In this document: positions 1 to 10,525 of the stretch, piece by piece
Layout: every line of letters starts with the position of its first letter
Position numbering within the stretch: the first letter of the stretch is position 1
NCBI RefSeq assembly: GCF_020164455.1
Contig: NZ_JAIQWW010000006.1
Coordinates: 1-64,000 of the forward strand
Length of the DNA stretch: 64,000 nt
From: Phyllobacterium chamaecytisi
Lineage (GTDB): Bacteria > Pseudomonadota > Alphaproteobacteria > Rhizobiales > Rhizobiaceae
Direction: 5' to 3'
Position numbers and translations under genes: made by a program
The notes under the pieces: model-generated
Told to the model about the DNA's origin: nothing
Database searches by the model: none
Seen by the model: the letters and a program-made list of their open reading frames with translations, nothing else

Positions 1-20
1 GGAACTCGGTGTCTCTTGTG

Positions 21-971
21 TCATTTCACGAGGCCAATATCTTTCAGGATAGCTGCTGTTGCGTCGGTATCCTTTTTCAGCTGTGCTTTGAACTCGGCAC
101 CGGCAAGATAGGTGTCAGCCCAGCCCTTGGCTTTGAGCTGTTCCTGCCAGGTTTTCGACTTTACCAGTTTTTCGACGTCTGCACTGATCGCGGCTTCCTG
201 TTCCGGCGTGATGCCGGGAGGCGCTGCGATCATGCGCCAATTCTGGATAGCGACATCTACACCGCCCTCCTTGAACGTCGGCGCATCGATGCCTTCAACC
301 TTTGCATCGCTGGAAATGCCAATGATGCGCAGAGCGCCGGACTTGATCTGCGATTCGAATTCGCCGTAACCGGAAATGCCGACCGTAACCTGTCCGCCAA
401 GGAGTGCAGCCAAAGCTTCACCACCACCGGAGAAGGCAACGTAATTGATCTTTGTTGGATCGACGCCAACAGCCTTTGCAATCAGACCAGCTGTGATCTG
501 ATCAGTGCCGCCGGCCGAGCCACCGGCCCAGGAAACCGCCCCTGGGTCAGCCTTCAGCTTTTCGACCAGTTCAGCCATCGTCTTGATCGGCGACGCAGCC
601 GGAACAACCACAGCCTCAAACTCACCTGTCAGGCGAGCGATCGGAGTAACCTGATCCAGCGTTACAGGGGATGCGTTCGTCAGAATGGCGCCCACCATGA
701 CGTAGCCGCCAACCATGAGTTGCGAAGGATCGCCCTTGGCTGAGTTGGCGAATTGCGCCACGCCAATAGTACCGCCCGCACCGGGAACATTCACGACCTG
801 AACGCTGCCGGAAATCTTCTCATCCTGCAGTGAGCTCTGGATCGTGCGAGCGGTCTGATCCCAACCGCCACCTGGTGCTGCTGGAGCCATGATTTTATAA
901 TCGGCGGCGAAGGCCTGGCCGGACAGCACCACCGCTCCGGCGGCCGCAAAAGCAAGCAACATCTTACGCAT
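21..971 (-). CDS. TctC/Bug-family tripartite tricarboxylate transporter substrate-binding protein
   Basis: This 316-residue periplasmic solute-binding protein belongs to the TctC (Bug) family, which captures carboxylates for a TctAB-type secondary transporter. The N-terminus has an Arg-Lys charge, a hydrophobic stretch and an AFA cleavage site, giving a clear signal peptide of about 22 residues. The mature start with APAAPGGGWD is typical of the family. I placed the start at 971 because GGGAGG lies about 9 bases upstream; the frame stays open to 1076 without another good ribosome site. Partner tctA/tctB genes would lie beyond the left edge, so the transporter cannot be confirmed here. The ligand is unknown. 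Confidence 0.85.
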   Translation of the reverse strand: MRKMLLAFAAAGAVVLSGQAFAADYKIMAPAAPGGGWDQTARTIQSSLQDEKISGSVQVVNVPGAGGTIGVAQFANSAKGDPSQLMVGGYVMVGAILTNASPVTLDQVTPIARLTGEFEAVVVPAASPIKTMAELVEKLKADPGAVSWAGGSAGGTDQITAGLIAKAVGVDPTKINYVAFSGGGEALAALLGGQVTVGISGYGEFESQIKSGALRIIGISSDAKVEGIDAPTFKEGGVDVAIQNWRMIAAPPGITPEQEAAISADVEKLVKSKTWQEQLKAKGWADTYLAGAEFKAQLKKDTDATAAILKDIGLVK

Positions 972-1222
972 TCTGGAAATCCCTCCCATGACGGCCATCG
1001 CGGCCGCCTGTTTTTGATAGATACTGAAGAAAACGGGAAGATGCCAAAGCTTATCAAACCGGATGGCAGATGCCAAAATCCTTGGGTTCGATAACTTTAA
1101 TGTACGGACAGCCTCCCAGCGGTCTCCTCATCCTTAAAATGATACTAGGAAACTGTCAGGAAGCTGTCACGCGAAATGACGAACTAACCGCGATCTCGTC
1201 GCAGATTGATATTAGGTCGTGA
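972..1222. other. Intergenic region between tctC and trmB
   Basis: About 250 bp with no supported gene. It holds the upstream region of the tctC-like gene and the downstream end of the metK-trmB unit. I see no convincing terminator. Confidence 0.4.
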
Positions 1223-1921
1223 CTACAGGCGCGAAAAGGTCAGGTAAGCGCCAATGCGGCCTTCGCGATGGGCTTTCTGTTCGTAACGAGTGCCCGGCCA
1301 CGCTTCGTAGGGCGTATGCCAGTCGGCGGAAGTCTTCGCCTGCCACTCAAATTGCCCGTGCGCGTGGCAATGTTGCAGCGTCCAGTTCACATAAGTGTCA
1401 ATGTCGGAAGCAAACCGGAAACGACTCCCGGACTTCAGTACGCGGGCAAAACGGTCGAGATTCTTCTGGCTAACGAAGCGGCGTTTCCAGTGCTTCTTCT
1501 TCGGCCATGGATCGGGATAGAATAGATCGATGCCGTCCAAGGAGTTGTCCGGCAACCAGTCGAGGACCTGCGTTGCATCATCATCGTAGAGCCGAATGTT
1601 CCGTATCGGATCATCATGGAGATCGACGACGAGTTTCGCCATGCTGTTGACGAACGGCTCCACACCGATGAAACCGGATTTGGGACAACGCCGCGCCTCG
1701 TGCAACAGGTGTTCGCCGCCGCCAAAGCCAATTTCCATCCGGACCGTTTCGACCTCCCCAGAAAACAAACTGCGGAGGTCGTCGGGTGCCCGCACACCGA
1801 TATCAAGCTTAAGCAGCGGCAAGAGCTCATCACGGATGGAGCGCTGCAAAGGACGCAGCGCTTTACCGCTTCTTCTACCGAAGAAGGCCTCCGTTGAACG
1901 CTCGCGCCGTGCCTCAGTCAT
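1223..1921 (-). CDS. trmB: tRNA (guanine-N7-)-methyltransferase
   Basis: TrmB makes m7G46 in the variable loop of tRNAs using S-adenosylmethionine. The 232-residue protein carries the SAM-binding segment [14 protein letters not shown] and the family signature [15 protein letters not shown]. The ATG at 1921 (MTEARRER) is taken as start; a TTG at 1942 would overlap the metK stop but has no good ribosome site. It lies 17 bp behind metK, which makes its cofactor, so the two are likely co-transcribed. Confidence 0.93.
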   Translation of the reverse strand: MTEARRERSTEAFFGRRSGKALRPLQRSIRDELLPLLKLDIGVRAPDDLRSLFSGEVETVRMEIGFGGGEHLLHEARRCPKSGFIGVEPFVNSMAKLVVDLHDDPIRNIRLYDDDATQVLDWLPDNSLDGIDLFYPDPWPKKKHWKRRFVSQKNLDRFARVLKSGSRFRFASDIDTYVNWTLQHCHAHGQFEWQAKTSADWHTPYEAWPGTRYEQKAHREGRIGAYLTFSRL

Positions 1922-1938
1922 GGGATTGCAATGGCCGC

Positions 1939-3204
1939 TCAAGCGGCCAGAGCGGACTTCAACTGCTTGGCCAGATCGGTCTTCTCCCAGGAGAAAGAGC
2001 CGTCGCGGCCGGGCTTGCGACCAAAATGGCCATAGGCGGACGTCTTGGCATAGATCGGCTTGTTGAGGTCGAGATGCTTGCGGATGCCGCTTGGTGAGAG
2101 ATCCATGACCTTGCGAAGCGCGGCTTCCACCTGATCCTCATTCACGCTGCCGGTTCCGTGCAGATCAACATATACCGACAGCGGCTGGGCAACGCCAATT
2201 GCATAGGAGAGCTGGATCGTGCAGCGGTCGGCAAACCCGGCAGCCACGACATTCTTCGCAAGATAGCGGGCAGCATAGGCGGCGGAACGATCGACCTTGG
2301 TCGTATCCTTGCCTGAGAATGCACCACCGCCATGGGGCGCGGCGCCACCATACGTGTCGACGATGATCTTGCGGCCCGTCAGACCGGCATCCCCATCGGG
2401 CCCGCCGATAACGAACTTGCCGGTAGGATTGATGTACCAGACACAATCGTCCGCGATCTTCAGATCGCCCATCGCTTCACGGATATACGGCTCAACGACC
2501 TTGCGAACCTTCTTGGAGTCCCAGCTCGCATCCATATGCTGCGTCGAAAGCACGATCTGCGTAGCTTCGGCTGCAACGCCGTCCACATATCGCACAGTAA
2601 CCTGGCTCTTGGCATCCGGTCCGAGCTTACCAGCCTCGCCTTCGCCCTTGTGGCGAGCACTAGCCAGAAGTTCCAGAATTTTGTGGGAATAATAGATCGG
2701 AGCTGGCATCAGGTCTGGTGTCTCGCGGCAAGCATAGCCGAACATGATGCCTTGATCGCCAGCACCTTCTTCACCCTGGCGGTCGGCAGCGTTGTCGACG
2801 CCCTGCGCAATGTCAGCTGATTGTGGATGCAGCAGCACTTCGATCTTTGCCGTCTTCCAGTTGAAACCGTCCTGCTCATAACCGATATCGCGGATGGCGC
2901 GGCGGGCAGCGGCGCGAAAGCGCGAGGGATTGATGACCGGATGTCCCTTGGCGTCTTTCAGCACGACGCCGTCCTTGTCTTTCTTCAGCAATGTGTCAGG
3001 CACACGCACTTCGCCGGCGATCACGACACGGTTTGTGGTTGCCAGCGTTTCGCAGGCAATGCGCACGGTCCACGGGTCAACGCCCGTTTTCTTTGCCTCT
3101 TTGTAGATCATGTCTACGATTTCATCGGAAATGCGGTCACAGACCTTGTCTGGATGACCTTCAGATACGGACTCACTGGTAAAAAGATAAGAACTGCGTG
3201 TCAC
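1939..3204 (-). CDS. metK: S-adenosylmethionine synthase
   Basis: MetK forms S-adenosylmethionine from methionine and ATP in the cytoplasm. The 421-residue length is typical for alphaproteobacteria. Visible signatures are GHPDK near the N-terminus, the [12 protein letters not shown] hexapeptide region and the P-loop-like GGGAFSGKD. The start is GTG at 3204 with AGAGGGG about 6 bases upstream. A TTGACT element lies upstream near 3287-3292 on this strand, with no clear -10. I looked for a SAM riboswitch in the leader and did not recognise one. Confidence 0.96.
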   Translation of the reverse strand: MTRSSYLFTSESVSEGHPDKVCDRISDEIVDMIYKEAKKTGVDPWTVRIACETLATTNRVVIAGEVRVPDTLLKKDKDGVVLKDAKGHPVINPSRFRAAARRAIRDIGYEQDGFNWKTAKIEVLLHPQSADIAQGVDNAADRQGEEGAGDQGIMFGYACRETPDLMPAPIYYSHKILELLASARHKGEGEAGKLGPDAKSQVTVRYVDGVAAEATQIVLSTQHMDASWDSKKVRKVVEPYIREAMGDLKIADDCVWYINPTGKFVIGGPDGDAGLTGRKIIVDTYGGAAPHGGGAFSGKDTTKVDRSAAYAARYLAKNVVAAGFADRCTIQLSYAIGVAQPLSVYVDLHGTGSVNEDQVEAALRKVMDLSPSGIRKHLDLNKPIYAKTSAYGHFGRKPGRDGSFSWEKTDLAKQLKSALAA

Positions 3205-3385
3205 GGGGAACCCCTCTTGAAAGCGAACGAATGCTCAATCAGCAAAGTCTGAATTGGGCAGCGTAGTCTTTGCCAAGGTCGAGGGGATCAGTCAATTGCT
3301 TTCGTTTTTAAACAAATGGCAGTTTGAGAATTTTTTTCTAAAGCGTTGGAATGCGCTTTGATCTCCGAACACGCATTTCAGCCGA

Positions 3386-3799
3386 TTATTCTTCTTCGTG
3401 ACCCAATGTACGGACAAGGTCGAGAATTTTCCGCCTTATCTTGGCATCGCCGATTTTGGCGAATGCACGGGCAAGCTGAATCCCCTCTGAACTGTTAAGG
3501 AAGCCGACAACATAGGTTGTCTCGCTCTCCTCCTCGAACCCCTTGGGCTTGTCGGATTGTCCGGGCATGTCGTCGAAGAAAAATGTGACGGGTACATTGA
3601 GAATATTGCCAATAGCCTGCAAGCGACTGGCGCCGACCCGGTTCATTCCCTTTTCGTACTTCTGAATTTGCTGAAATGTTATTCCAAGGCTTTCACCAAG
3701 TTTTTCTTGGCTCAATCCAATCATGTTGCGTCGCAACCTAATGCGTGCACCCACGTGTACATCTACTGGATTCGGTCTCTTCTTATTAGTATCAGTCAT
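3386..3799 (-). CDS. XRE-family transcriptional regulator (PhrR-like)
   Basis: A 137-residue DNA-binding protein with an N-terminal Cro/CI helix-turn-helix at about residues 17-70 (RIRLRRNMIGLSQEKLGESLG, then FQQIQKYEKG). Its C-terminal tail of about 60 residues resembles the rhizobial PhrR-type regulators, which often sit just upstream of metK. The targets are unknown. An inverted repeat ATTCGT-N17-ACGAAT (3809-3837) lies 10 bp upstream of the start and could be an autoregulatory operator. Confidence 0.85.
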   Translation of the reverse strand: MTDTNKKRPNPVDVHVGARIRLRRNMIGLSQEKLGESLGITFQQIQKYEKGMNRVGASRLQAIGNILNVPVTFFFDDMPGQSDKPKGFEEESETTYVVGFLNSSEGIQLARAFAKIGDAKIRRKILDLVRTLGHEEE

Positions 3800-3808
3800 A
3801 AAAATCTC

Positions 3809-3837
3809 ATTCGTATGAAATGAAGCTTAAAACGAAT
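3809..3837. promoter_or_regulatory. Possible operator of the XRE regulator
   Basis: ATTCGT and ACGAAT form 6-bp inverted half-sites 17 bp apart, just upstream of the XRE gene in an AT-rich stretch. The assignment as an operator is inference from position and symmetry. Confidence 0.25.
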
Positions 3838-3899
3838 TTTATCATCAATGTATCAACGGGCCAAATAAGGCTTTATTCGATAGGTCCACGTCTAAAATG

Positions 3900-5486
3900 T
3901 CAACCAACCCTCGCCCTATAGCGAAAAAAATAAGCCAGCGTTACAACCAGAACAATGCCAATTACAATCCAGAATTGAAAATGGCGCGCACCCGCACGAA
4001 TTGGTAGTTCCACTTTCGTCGGAAGAGCGACATCGATCACGCCAACAGCGTTGAGCGCCAATGCATCAATGATTCGGCCATACGGATCTACAACACCGGA
4101 GAGCCCGTTGTTGGCAGCCCTTACAAGGGGCAATCCCTGCTCCACAGCGCGCAACTGCGCCTGCCGGAAATGCTGGTAAGGACCGGGAGTGTCTCCATAC
4201 CAAGCATCGTTCGTGACGTTGACAATGGCGTCCGCACGGGGTCCTTCGTACGACATTTCAGCTGGAAAAATCGCTTCGTAACATATGAGGGGCAAGGCGG
4301 TGAAATTGTCGCTGACGGCAAGCGAACGGCGAGTCGCCGCTGCTGTGAAGCCGCCAGGAAGCTCGATGACTTCGCTGATGCCAAACCTGCGCAGAATATT
4401 CTCCAGCGGCACATATTCTCCAAAAGGCACAAGGTGGACTTTGTCTGCAGCGCCGGTAATTTCTCCCTCGGAGTCGATTGAATATATTGAATTGTAGTAA
4501 AGCGGCGCATCGCTGCCGCCGGGCTCTTCCATTCTAATCGCCCCCGCCAACAGGACCTGATCATCCGTTAGAATGTCGGCAATACTCTTCAGCGCTTCCG
4601 GCGTTTTCGTCAAAATATAAGGAACCGCTGTTTCCGGCCAAACGATGAGCTGTGGTTTGGGCTTGCCGTCCTTGGGTACTTCGCCGGTCATGGCGAGATA
4701 TTTGTCCATTATACCCCGTCGTGCATCGGCATCCCATTTGAGATCCTGCGCGATCGATGGTTGGACCACACGCACTTGCAGCCCTTTGGCCTCGACCTTT
4801 GCATTGCTGAGACGATAGACGCCGAACCCGACGTGGGCAGATATCAGGACAAGGGCGAGAATAGTGCCAGTTCTCAGACCATGCCGACCTGCCAGCAGCG
4901 CAGGCATTGAAAAAACGATCACCGCTAGCACATTCATCGCGAGCAGCCCGACGATGACAGATGATTGCATCAGAACTGGTACCGGCATAGCCGCATAGCC
5001 TATGGCGTTCCAGGGAAAGCCCGTCAGAACGAACGATCGCAGCCATTCGGCAATTCCAAAGCCAAAAGACAGCGCGAATATTCGGCCAAGACCATCGCTC
5101 CACAAGAGCCGTGCGAGCGCTGCCGCAAGGGCATAAAAGATGGCGAGGAAAGCGGGAAGGCCGAGAATGGCGAAAGGTATCGCCCAGGCAAAATTGGCGG
5201 CGTCGACAAGCAAAGCATTGCCGATCCACCAGAGCCCGAATACGAAATAGCCAAAGCCGAACCACCAGCCCACCATCGCGGCAGGTAAGAGACGGCGGAT
5301 CGGCCCAGCGCCCGCATTATCGACAGCCCCGTCAATAAGCCAGACAAGAACCGGAAACGATATGAAACAAACGGCGAAGAAATCATAGGGCGGAAGCGCG
5401 AAGCTCGCGAGCGCGCCCATAAGGAACGCCAGCGCAACCCGCCTCCAGCCCGACAGAAGAATGATTTTCCCCGCCAACCGCTGCAT
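3900..5486 (-). CDS. lnt: Apolipoprotein N-acyltransferase
   Basis: Lnt adds the third acyl chain to the N-terminal cysteine of lipoproteins in the inner membrane. The 528-residue protein has about six N-terminal membrane segments followed by a periplasmic nitrilase-like domain. The catalytic triad is visible: Glu in VWPETAVPY, Lys in DKVHLVPFGEY and Cys in LICYEAIFP. A last membrane segment lies at the C-terminus. I chose ATG 5486 (MQRLAGKI) from memory of Brucella homologs; ATG 5561, overlapping the corC end, is an alternative. It follows corC in the housekeeping operon. Confidence 0.93.
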   Translation of the reverse strand: MQRLAGKIILLSGWRRVALAFLMGALASFALPPYDFFAVCFISFPVLVWLIDGAVDNAGAGPIRRLLPAAMVGWWFGFGYFVFGLWWIGNALLVDAANFAWAIPFAILGLPAFLAIFYALAAALARLLWSDGLGRIFALSFGFGIAEWLRSFVLTGFPWNAIGYAAMPVPVLMQSSVIVGLLAMNVLAVIVFSMPALLAGRHGLRTGTILALVLISAHVGFGVYRLSNAKVEAKGLQVRVVQPSIAQDLKWDADARRGIMDKYLAMTGEVPKDGKPKPQLIVWPETAVPYILTKTPEALKSIADILTDDQVLLAGAIRMEEPGGSDAPLYYNSIYSIDSEGEITGAADKVHLVPFGEYVPLENILRRFGISEVIELPGGFTAAATRRSLAVSDNFTALPLICYEAIFPAEMSYEGPRADAIVNVTNDAWYGDTPGPYQHFRQAQLRAVEQGLPLVRAANNGLSGVVDPYGRIIDALALNAVGVIDVALPTKVELPIRAGARHFQFWIVIGIVLVVTLAYFFRYRARVG

Positions 5487-5550
5487 TACGCCCGTCTTTT
5501 TTCCGGCTCGGGATATTGTGACATTCACTGGCGCGACACGAGGAAAACGA

Positions 5551-6645
5551 TCATTGGCCATGATCCGACGGCTGATCCGCAGGATCTTCTTGCTTGGCGA
5601 GGCGAGTTGGGCGCCGTTCCGCATGGCGTAGCGGCACAATACGTACCTTGCGAATGCGGCGGGGGTCAGCTTCCAACACGTGGAACTCGTAGCCAGGGAC
5701 CGCCTGCACCATCTCGCCCCGCACCGGAATACGGCCGAGGATCGAGAAGATCAGTCCGCCGACAGTATCGACATCCTCACCGTGTTCACCAACGACGAAT
5801 CCGGCTCCGATCTTTTCGGAAACCTCATCGAGATCCGCGCGGGCATCAGCAATGAAAACACCTTCCGGGTCTTCAACGAGCATCACTTCATCGTCGTCGT
5901 GCTCGTCTTCAATATTACCGACGACCATTTCGACGATGTCTTCCAGTGAAACCAGGCCGTCGGTTCCGCCATACTCGTCAATGACAAGAGCAATCTGGAT
6001 GCGTTGTGCCTGCATGCGACCCATCAGATCGTTGGCTAGCATCGACGGTGGCACAAACAGGATTGGCCGCATCAAACTCAGGTCAGAAATGGTTTTGGTC
6101 AAGTCGACATTGGACAGGTTGAACTTTGCAGCAGCAGGTATCTTGGACGCCCGGGCCGCTGTCCTTCGCGGTTTGATCCTGGAAATATTGGTGATGTGAT
6201 TGACGACATCGCGAATATGAACCATGCCGCGCGGATCATCGAGCGTTTCCGCGAAAACCGGCATACGCGAATGGCCAGACTTTTCAAAAACCTCCAACAG
6301 GTCGCCAAGCGTTGTGGAAATCTCTACGGCCTCGATATCGGAGCGCGGGATCATGACATCCTCGACCCGCAACTCCCGCAACCGCAGGATGTTGTGCAGC
6401 ATGGCGCGCTCTTCGGGGGAAAACGCCGTGTCTCCGTGTTGGCTTTCGGCCAGAGCCGCGTCCAGATCTTCCCTGAGAGATGTACCGGGGCGAGCGCGCA
6501 GAAATGGAAAAAGGGTGGAAAGGAGCGAGCGCTTTTCTGGACCTTGCGCTCTGGTACTACTCTGCCCTTCGGCATCACTCTCCTGCCCCGACATTCCCCT
6601 CGCGGGAGCAGCGGCAGAATCGTTCTGGTGTGACGTGTCAGACAT
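5551..6645 (-). CDS. corC: CorC/HlyC-family CBS-domain protein
   Basis: A 364-residue cytoplasmic protein with two CBS domains (about residues 90-205, starting near VEDVMIPRSDIEAV) and a C-terminal CorC/HlyC transporter-associated domain (about 255-335, GGLIFSILGRIPVRGE). Relatives are linked to magnesium/cobalt efflux or called TlyC haemolysins. It lacks the DUF21 membrane domain of larger homologs. The ATG at 6645 has GAGGA close upstream. It is sandwiched between ybeY and lnt, the conserved order. Confidence 0.87.
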   Translation of the reverse strand: MSDTSHQNDSAAAPARGMSGQESDAEGQSSTRAQGPEKRSLLSTLFPFLRARPGTSLREDLDAALAESQHGDTAFSPEERAMLHNILRLRELRVEDVMIPRSDIEAVEISTTLGDLLEVFEKSGHSRMPVFAETLDDPRGMVHIRDVVNHITNISRIKPRRTAARASKIPAAAKFNLSNVDLTKTISDLSLMRPILFVPPSMLANDLMGRMQAQRIQIALVIDEYGGTDGLVSLEDIVEMVVGNIEDEHDDDEVMLVEDPEGVFIADARADLDEVSEKIGAGFVVGEHGEDVDTVGGLIFSILGRIPVRGEMVQAVPGYEFHVLEADPRRIRKVRIVPLRHAERRPTRLAKQEDPADQPSDHGQ

Positions 6646-6650
6646 GGTCC

Positions 6651-7148
6651 TCAATCGAATTGATCGTCAATGACGGATAGCGCATATGGGTCGGGGATGG
6701 CAAGACGTTCAAGGGCTTTGCGTTCAAGTCCTTCCATCTCCTCCGCTTGCGTCTCGCTAAGATGATCATAGCCGAGCAAATGCAGAAATCCATGAACAAT
6801 GAGATGGCTGAGATGGTGCTCGAAAGGCTTGCCCTCGTCCACAGCTTCGCGCGCCACTGTTTCATGCGCAATGACAATGTCGCCGAGCATTGGCCCAGGC
6901 TTCTGACCTGGCTTTAGCGTGAAAGCTGGAAAGGACAGGACGTTGGTGGGTCTGTCCTTGTCACGCCAGTCATTGTTGAGTTCCTTGATCGTTGCATCGT
7001 CGGTGAAGACAAGACTGAGCTCGCTCACGGGTTGTTTTCCGCCATCCAAGGTTTGCCACGCGGCAGCAATGGCGTTGGTCGCCAGATCGCGCAACACGGA
7101 TTCATCGCCCCAGCTGTCCGTTTCAACCAGTATATCGATATCGATCAA
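6651..7148 (-). CDS. ybeY: Endoribonuclease YbeY
   Basis: YbeY is a zinc-dependent RNase involved in 16S rRNA 3' maturation and 70S quality control. The 165-residue protein has the diagnostic metal site [15 protein letters not shown] with three histidines. The segment TNVLSFPAF is also typical. The only in-frame start near the conserved N-terminus is TTG at 7148. It lies 17 bp behind phoH, with which it is commonly paired. Confidence 0.93.
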   Translation of the reverse strand: MIDIDILVETDSWGDESVLRDLATNAIAAAWQTLDGGKQPVSELSLVFTDDATIKELNNDWRDKDRPTNVLSFPAFTLKPGQKPGPMLGDIVIAHETVAREAVDEGKPFEHHLSHLIVHGFLHLLGYDHLSETQAEEMEGLERKALERLAIPDPYALSVIDDQFD

Positions 7149-7165
7149 GACAGCATCGCCAAGCG

Positions 7166-8197
7166 TCAGGGCTTGGCGCCTTCCTTGTCATAGGCACGGA
7201 CAATCGCGGCAACCAGCGGATGCCGTACGACATCTACGTCAGTAAAGCGCACGGTGACGATCCCGCTGACGCCATCAAGAATTCTCAGCGCCTCCACCAA
7301 TCCGGATTTCTGGCCTGGAGGCAAATCAATCTGGCTTGGATCACCGGTGATGATCATTCGGCCGTTTTCACCTAAACGCGTCAGAAACATCTTCATCTGC
7401 ATGGCAGTAGTGTTCTGCGCCTCGTCGAGAATGATTGCCGAATGGGCGAGTGTACGGCCGCGCATGAAGGCGAGCGGCGCTATTTCGATTACGCCAGCCG
7501 CAATCGCCCGCTCCACCTTGTCGGCGGGCATCATGTCGTAGAGCGCATCGTAGAGCGGTCGTAGATAGGGATCGACCTTTTCCTTCATGTCGCCCGGCAG
7601 GAAGCCGAGTCGTTCGCCGGCCTCCACGGCGGGACGCGACAGAATGATCCGATCGACAAGCCCGCGCTCCAGCAGCATGGCTGCGTGCGCGACTGCAAGA
7701 TAAGTCTTGCCAGTACCTGCCGGCCCGACACCGAACACCATTTCCGAGCGATCCAGCGCTCGCATATAGGCATCCTGAGTCGGCGTGCGAGCAAAGATCG
7801 TCTTTTTGCGGGTCGATATCTGGGCTGCAGCCATCTTGCTTTTGTTTTCCATCGTCGGGAGCGTCAACTGGTCATCGGCGGCAATTGCCATGCGCAACGC
7901 GCCATCGACATCGGACGCGGAGATGTCATGGCCTTTCTGCAGAAGTTCATAGAGCTGATCGAGCGTCCTGCGTGCCTGTTCCGTTGCGCCAGGCTCACCC
8001 CGAATGGCAAGCTGATTACCTTTTGAGCGAACATCGACACCAAGCTTCTGCTCGATGCGGGCGAGATTTTCATCGAACTGGCCGAACAGCGCACTCGCCA
8101 GACGGTTATTATCAAATGTCAGTACGATATGCGCCAGATCTGAAGCTCCATGGGGGGCTCCCGAGGGAGCGGGTTTCAGTTTTTCGGTGGCGTTCAA
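7166..8197 (-). CDS. phoH: PhoH-like ATPase (YbeZ)
   Basis: A 343-residue RNA-associated ATPase of the PhoH/YbeZ family. The Walker A motif is [15 protein letters not shown] (about residue 140) and the Walker B segment is AIILDEAQN. The N-terminal part (about residues 25-110) fits the KH-like region of this family. The start is TTG at 8197 with AGGAGAG 6 bases upstream, which is convincing. Family members work with YbeY in rRNA processing, consistent with adjacency. Confidence 0.92.
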   Translation of the reverse strand: MNATEKLKPAPSGAPHGASDLAHIVLTFDNNRLASALFGQFDENLARIEQKLGVDVRSKGNQLAIRGEPGATEQARRTLDQLYELLQKGHDISASDVDGALRMAIAADDQLTLPTMENKSKMAAAQISTRKKTIFARTPTQDAYMRALDRSEMVFGVGPAGTGKTYLAVAHAAMLLERGLVDRIILSRPAVEAGERLGFLPGDMKEKVDPYLRPLYDALYDMMPADKVERAIAAGVIEIAPLAFMRGRTLAHSAIILDEAQNTTAMQMKMFLTRLGENGRMIITGDPSQIDLPPGQKSGLVEALRILDGVSGIVTVRFTDVDVVRHPLVAAIVRAYDKEGAKP

Positions 8198-8226
8198 ACG
8201 GCTCTCCTGAATATGTGTTCAGCCTT

Positions 8227-9666
8227 TTATATAGTCCCATTGCTCGCTGAGTTCATCTCCCGAATGCCAATCAGACTGTTGGTACCCGTGTCGATGATTC
8301 GTACGTTGATAATGTCGCCGATTCTTGCCCCGTGTACATCGATAATTACAGGTTGTAACCAGGGAGATCTTCCGACCATCTGGCCGGATACCCTTCCGGC
8401 CTTTTCGATCAGCACGTCCATGCTCTTTCCAACAAGGCTGCGCTGGAACGCGTATTGTTGCTCACTGAGCAAACCCTGCAGGCGCTGGAGCCTTTCGTCT
8501 TTCACGGTTTCGGCAACATGATTATCCATATCGGCGCCTGGCGTTCCTGGACGCGGCGAGTATTTGAACGAGTAGGCTGCGGCATATGTAGCATCACGTA
8601 CAATCTGCATCGTCGCCTCGAAATCTTCTTCCGTCTCGCCTGGAAATCCCACAATGAAATCACCAGACAGGGCGATATCGGAACGGGCCGCGCGAATACG
8701 CTCGATCAAACGCAGATAGTCGGCGCTCGTGTGCTTGCGGTTCATGGCTTTCAGGATGCGATCGGACCCGGACTGAATGGGCAAATGCAGATAAGGCATC
8801 AGCATATCAAGATCGCGATGCGCGTTGATCAACGTATCGTCCATATCGCGCGGATGACTGGTGACGTAACGAAGCCGCACGATGCCAGGGACTTCGGCCA
8901 AACGGTAGAGCAATTTGCCTAAGCCCCATTCGCGCCCGTCGGGACCCTCGCCGTGCCAGGCATTGACGTTCTGACCGAGCAAAGTCAGCTCACGCACGCC
9001 CGCATCGGCAAGCTTTCCGGCTTCTTTCAGAATTTGTGCGACGGGACGGGAAACTTCCGAACCCCGTGTGTATGGCACCACGCAGAAGGTGCAGAATTTG
9101 TCGCACCCTTCCTGCACCGTCAAAAACGCTGTCACACCGCGACTTCTTGTCTGCTCTTTTGCAGGCGCAGGCAGATGCTCGAATTTGTCTTCTATCGCAT
9201 ATTCGGTCTCGACTACACGCTCGCCCTGGCGAACGCGGGCCAATGCCTGGGGCAGACGATGATACGTCTGGGGACCGACGACGAGATCCACCACCGGCGC
9301 CCGGCGCGTGATCTCATCGCCTTCTGCCTGCGCAACACAACCGGCAACACCGACAGTCAGTTCACGACCCTCTTTTGCCCGCGCATCCTTCATCTTGCGC
9401 AGGCGGCCGAGAGCCGAATAGAGTTTTTCGGAAGCCTTTTCGCGAATATGGCAAGTGTTGATCAGCACGAGATCCGCATCATCAGCGGTATCGGTCGGAC
9501 TATAGCCTTCGGCGGCGAGGCTGTCAGTCATCCGTTGACTGTCATAGACATTCATCTGGCAGCCATAGGTCTTCACATAGACCTTGCGCGTGTTCGCGAG
9601 CGCCGGCGAATGCGGAGCGGTGCCGGAAGCTTCGCCCGGCTCAGTTTTGATGTTCATGTCGTCCAT
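8227..9666 (-). CDS. miaB: tRNA-2-methylthio-N6-dimethylallyladenosine synthase
   Basis: MiaB is a radical-SAM methylthiotransferase that converts i6A37 to ms2i6A37 in tRNAs. The N-terminal UPF0004 domain starts with [15 protein letters not shown], the radical-SAM cluster motif is CDKFCTFC (CxxxCxxC), and a TRAM domain ends the 479-residue protein. ATG 9666 or 9657 are both possible; the conserved region begins about 35 residues later, so this hardly matters. It overlaps nothing and sits 10 bp after the acyltransferase gene. Confidence 0.95.
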   Translation of the reverse strand: MDDMNIKTEPGEASGTAPHSPALANTRKVYVKTYGCQMNVYDSQRMTDSLAAEGYSPTDTADDADLVLINTCHIREKASEKLYSALGRLRKMKDARAKEGRELTVGVAGCVAQAEGDEITRRAPVVDLVVGPQTYHRLPQALARVRQGERVVETEYAIEDKFEHLPAPAKEQTRSRGVTAFLTVQEGCDKFCTFCVVPYTRGSEVSRPVAQILKEAGKLADAGVRELTLLGQNVNAWHGEGPDGREWGLGKLLYRLAEVPGIVRLRYVTSHPRDMDDTLINAHRDLDMLMPYLHLPIQSGSDRILKAMNRKHTSADYLRLIERIRAARSDIALSGDFIVGFPGETEEDFEATMQIVRDATYAAAYSFKYSPRPGTPGADMDNHVAETVKDERLQRLQGLLSEQQYAFQRSLVGKSMDVLIEKAGRVSGQMVGRSPWLQPVIIDVHGARIGDIINVRIIDTGTNSLIGIREMNSASNGTI

Positions 9667-9676
9667 TTGCAGGCTT

Positions 9677-10525
9677 CTAAAGCTTTTTGGCGTCGTTGAG
9701 AATAGCTGAGTCGCTTTCGGCGTCCGGATTGACAAAATCACGTCCCATCACCGAAGAGCGTACCATTGCGCGGACCCGCTCTTCCATCGTCCGTGCTAAA
9801 GCCTTGCGGTCACTTTTCCTGTCGATGACGACTGGTTCGCCAAACCAGACATCGACGTCGATAGCGCCATCTTTGAGAAGACCAATCAAACTTGGGCCTA
9901 ACGGCACGTCACCCGGCCAAGCAACAAGCGGTCTATGCGACCGTCCCATCGGTATGCCATGAACCCGGGTGTAGGCGATCGCCACCGGCTGTACAGTGAC
10001 CGTTTCTGCACCTGCATCGCGGATAGCCACCTGTGCGGCGCCAAAAAGTGATGTCTTGAACGGAAGGACACGGTTGCCATCGGAGGTTGTCCCCTCGGCA
10101 AACAATACCATGGCGTCGCCTCCGGCAAGCCGGGTTGCGATTTCACTGGCTTGATGATGGGTCTTGCCGCGTTTTTCCCGTTCGATAAAGACCGTGCGTT
10201 GCAGCTTGGCCAGCATGCCAAACAGCGGCCAGTTCGCCACTTCCGCCTTGGCGATAAAAGCCATCTCGTGCAATGAGCCGAGGATGACAATGTCCGTCCA
10301 CGAGGAATGATTGGCCGTCAACAGAAGGGGCCGTCCCTTTGCCATCTCGCCATGGATATGAACTCGAAAACCAAGGAGACGCCGCACGATCCGATGAAAC
10401 AAAATTGGCGTGGTGGTGCGCGGCCGCCACCCAGCTTTCAGGAATACGAACTGCAAGGGCACCAGCAGTATTATAACGAGAACAAATGCCGTCGCCGTCA
10501 CCAGAAAACGCAACCACGCGATCAT
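9677..10525 (-). CDS. 1-acyl-sn-glycerol-3-phosphate acyltransferase family (possible OlsA)
   Basis: A 282-residue membrane-bound acyltransferase of the PlsC family. It has an N-terminal membrane anchor (about residues 4-28), the catalytic NHSSWTD box (NHxxxxD) and the substrate-binding [11 protein letters not shown]. PlsC acylates lysophosphatidic acid; in rhizobia the homolog located between rimI and miaB is, as I recall, OlsA, which acylates lyso-ornithine lipid. Which substrate is used cannot be read from sequence alone. The ATG at 10525 directly abuts the rimI stop codon. Confidence 0.85.
   Translation of the reverse strand: MIAWLRFLVTATAFVLVIILLVPLQFVFLKAGWRPRTTTPILFHRIVRRLLGFRVHIHGEMAKGRPLLLTANHSSWTDIVILGSLHEMAFIAKAEVANWPLFGMLAKLQRTVFIEREKRGKTHHQASEIATRLAGGDAMVLFAEGTTSDGNRVLPFKTSLFGAAQVAIRDAGAETVTVQPVAIAYTRVHGIPMGRSHRPLVAWPGDVPLGPSLIGLLKDGAIDVDVWFGEPVVIDRKSDRKALARTMEERVRAMVRSSVMGRDFVNPDAESDSAILNDAKKL

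Noticed and set aside
9-743. Long plus-strand open frame over the tctC gene
   Set aside because: It is antisense to a clear signal-peptide-bearing binding protein and has no recognisable sequence.
3205-3385. Possible SAM riboswitch before metK
   Set aside because: I could not find the SAM-II, SAM-V or SAM/SAH core sequences; only a TTGACT element and a ribosome site are visible.
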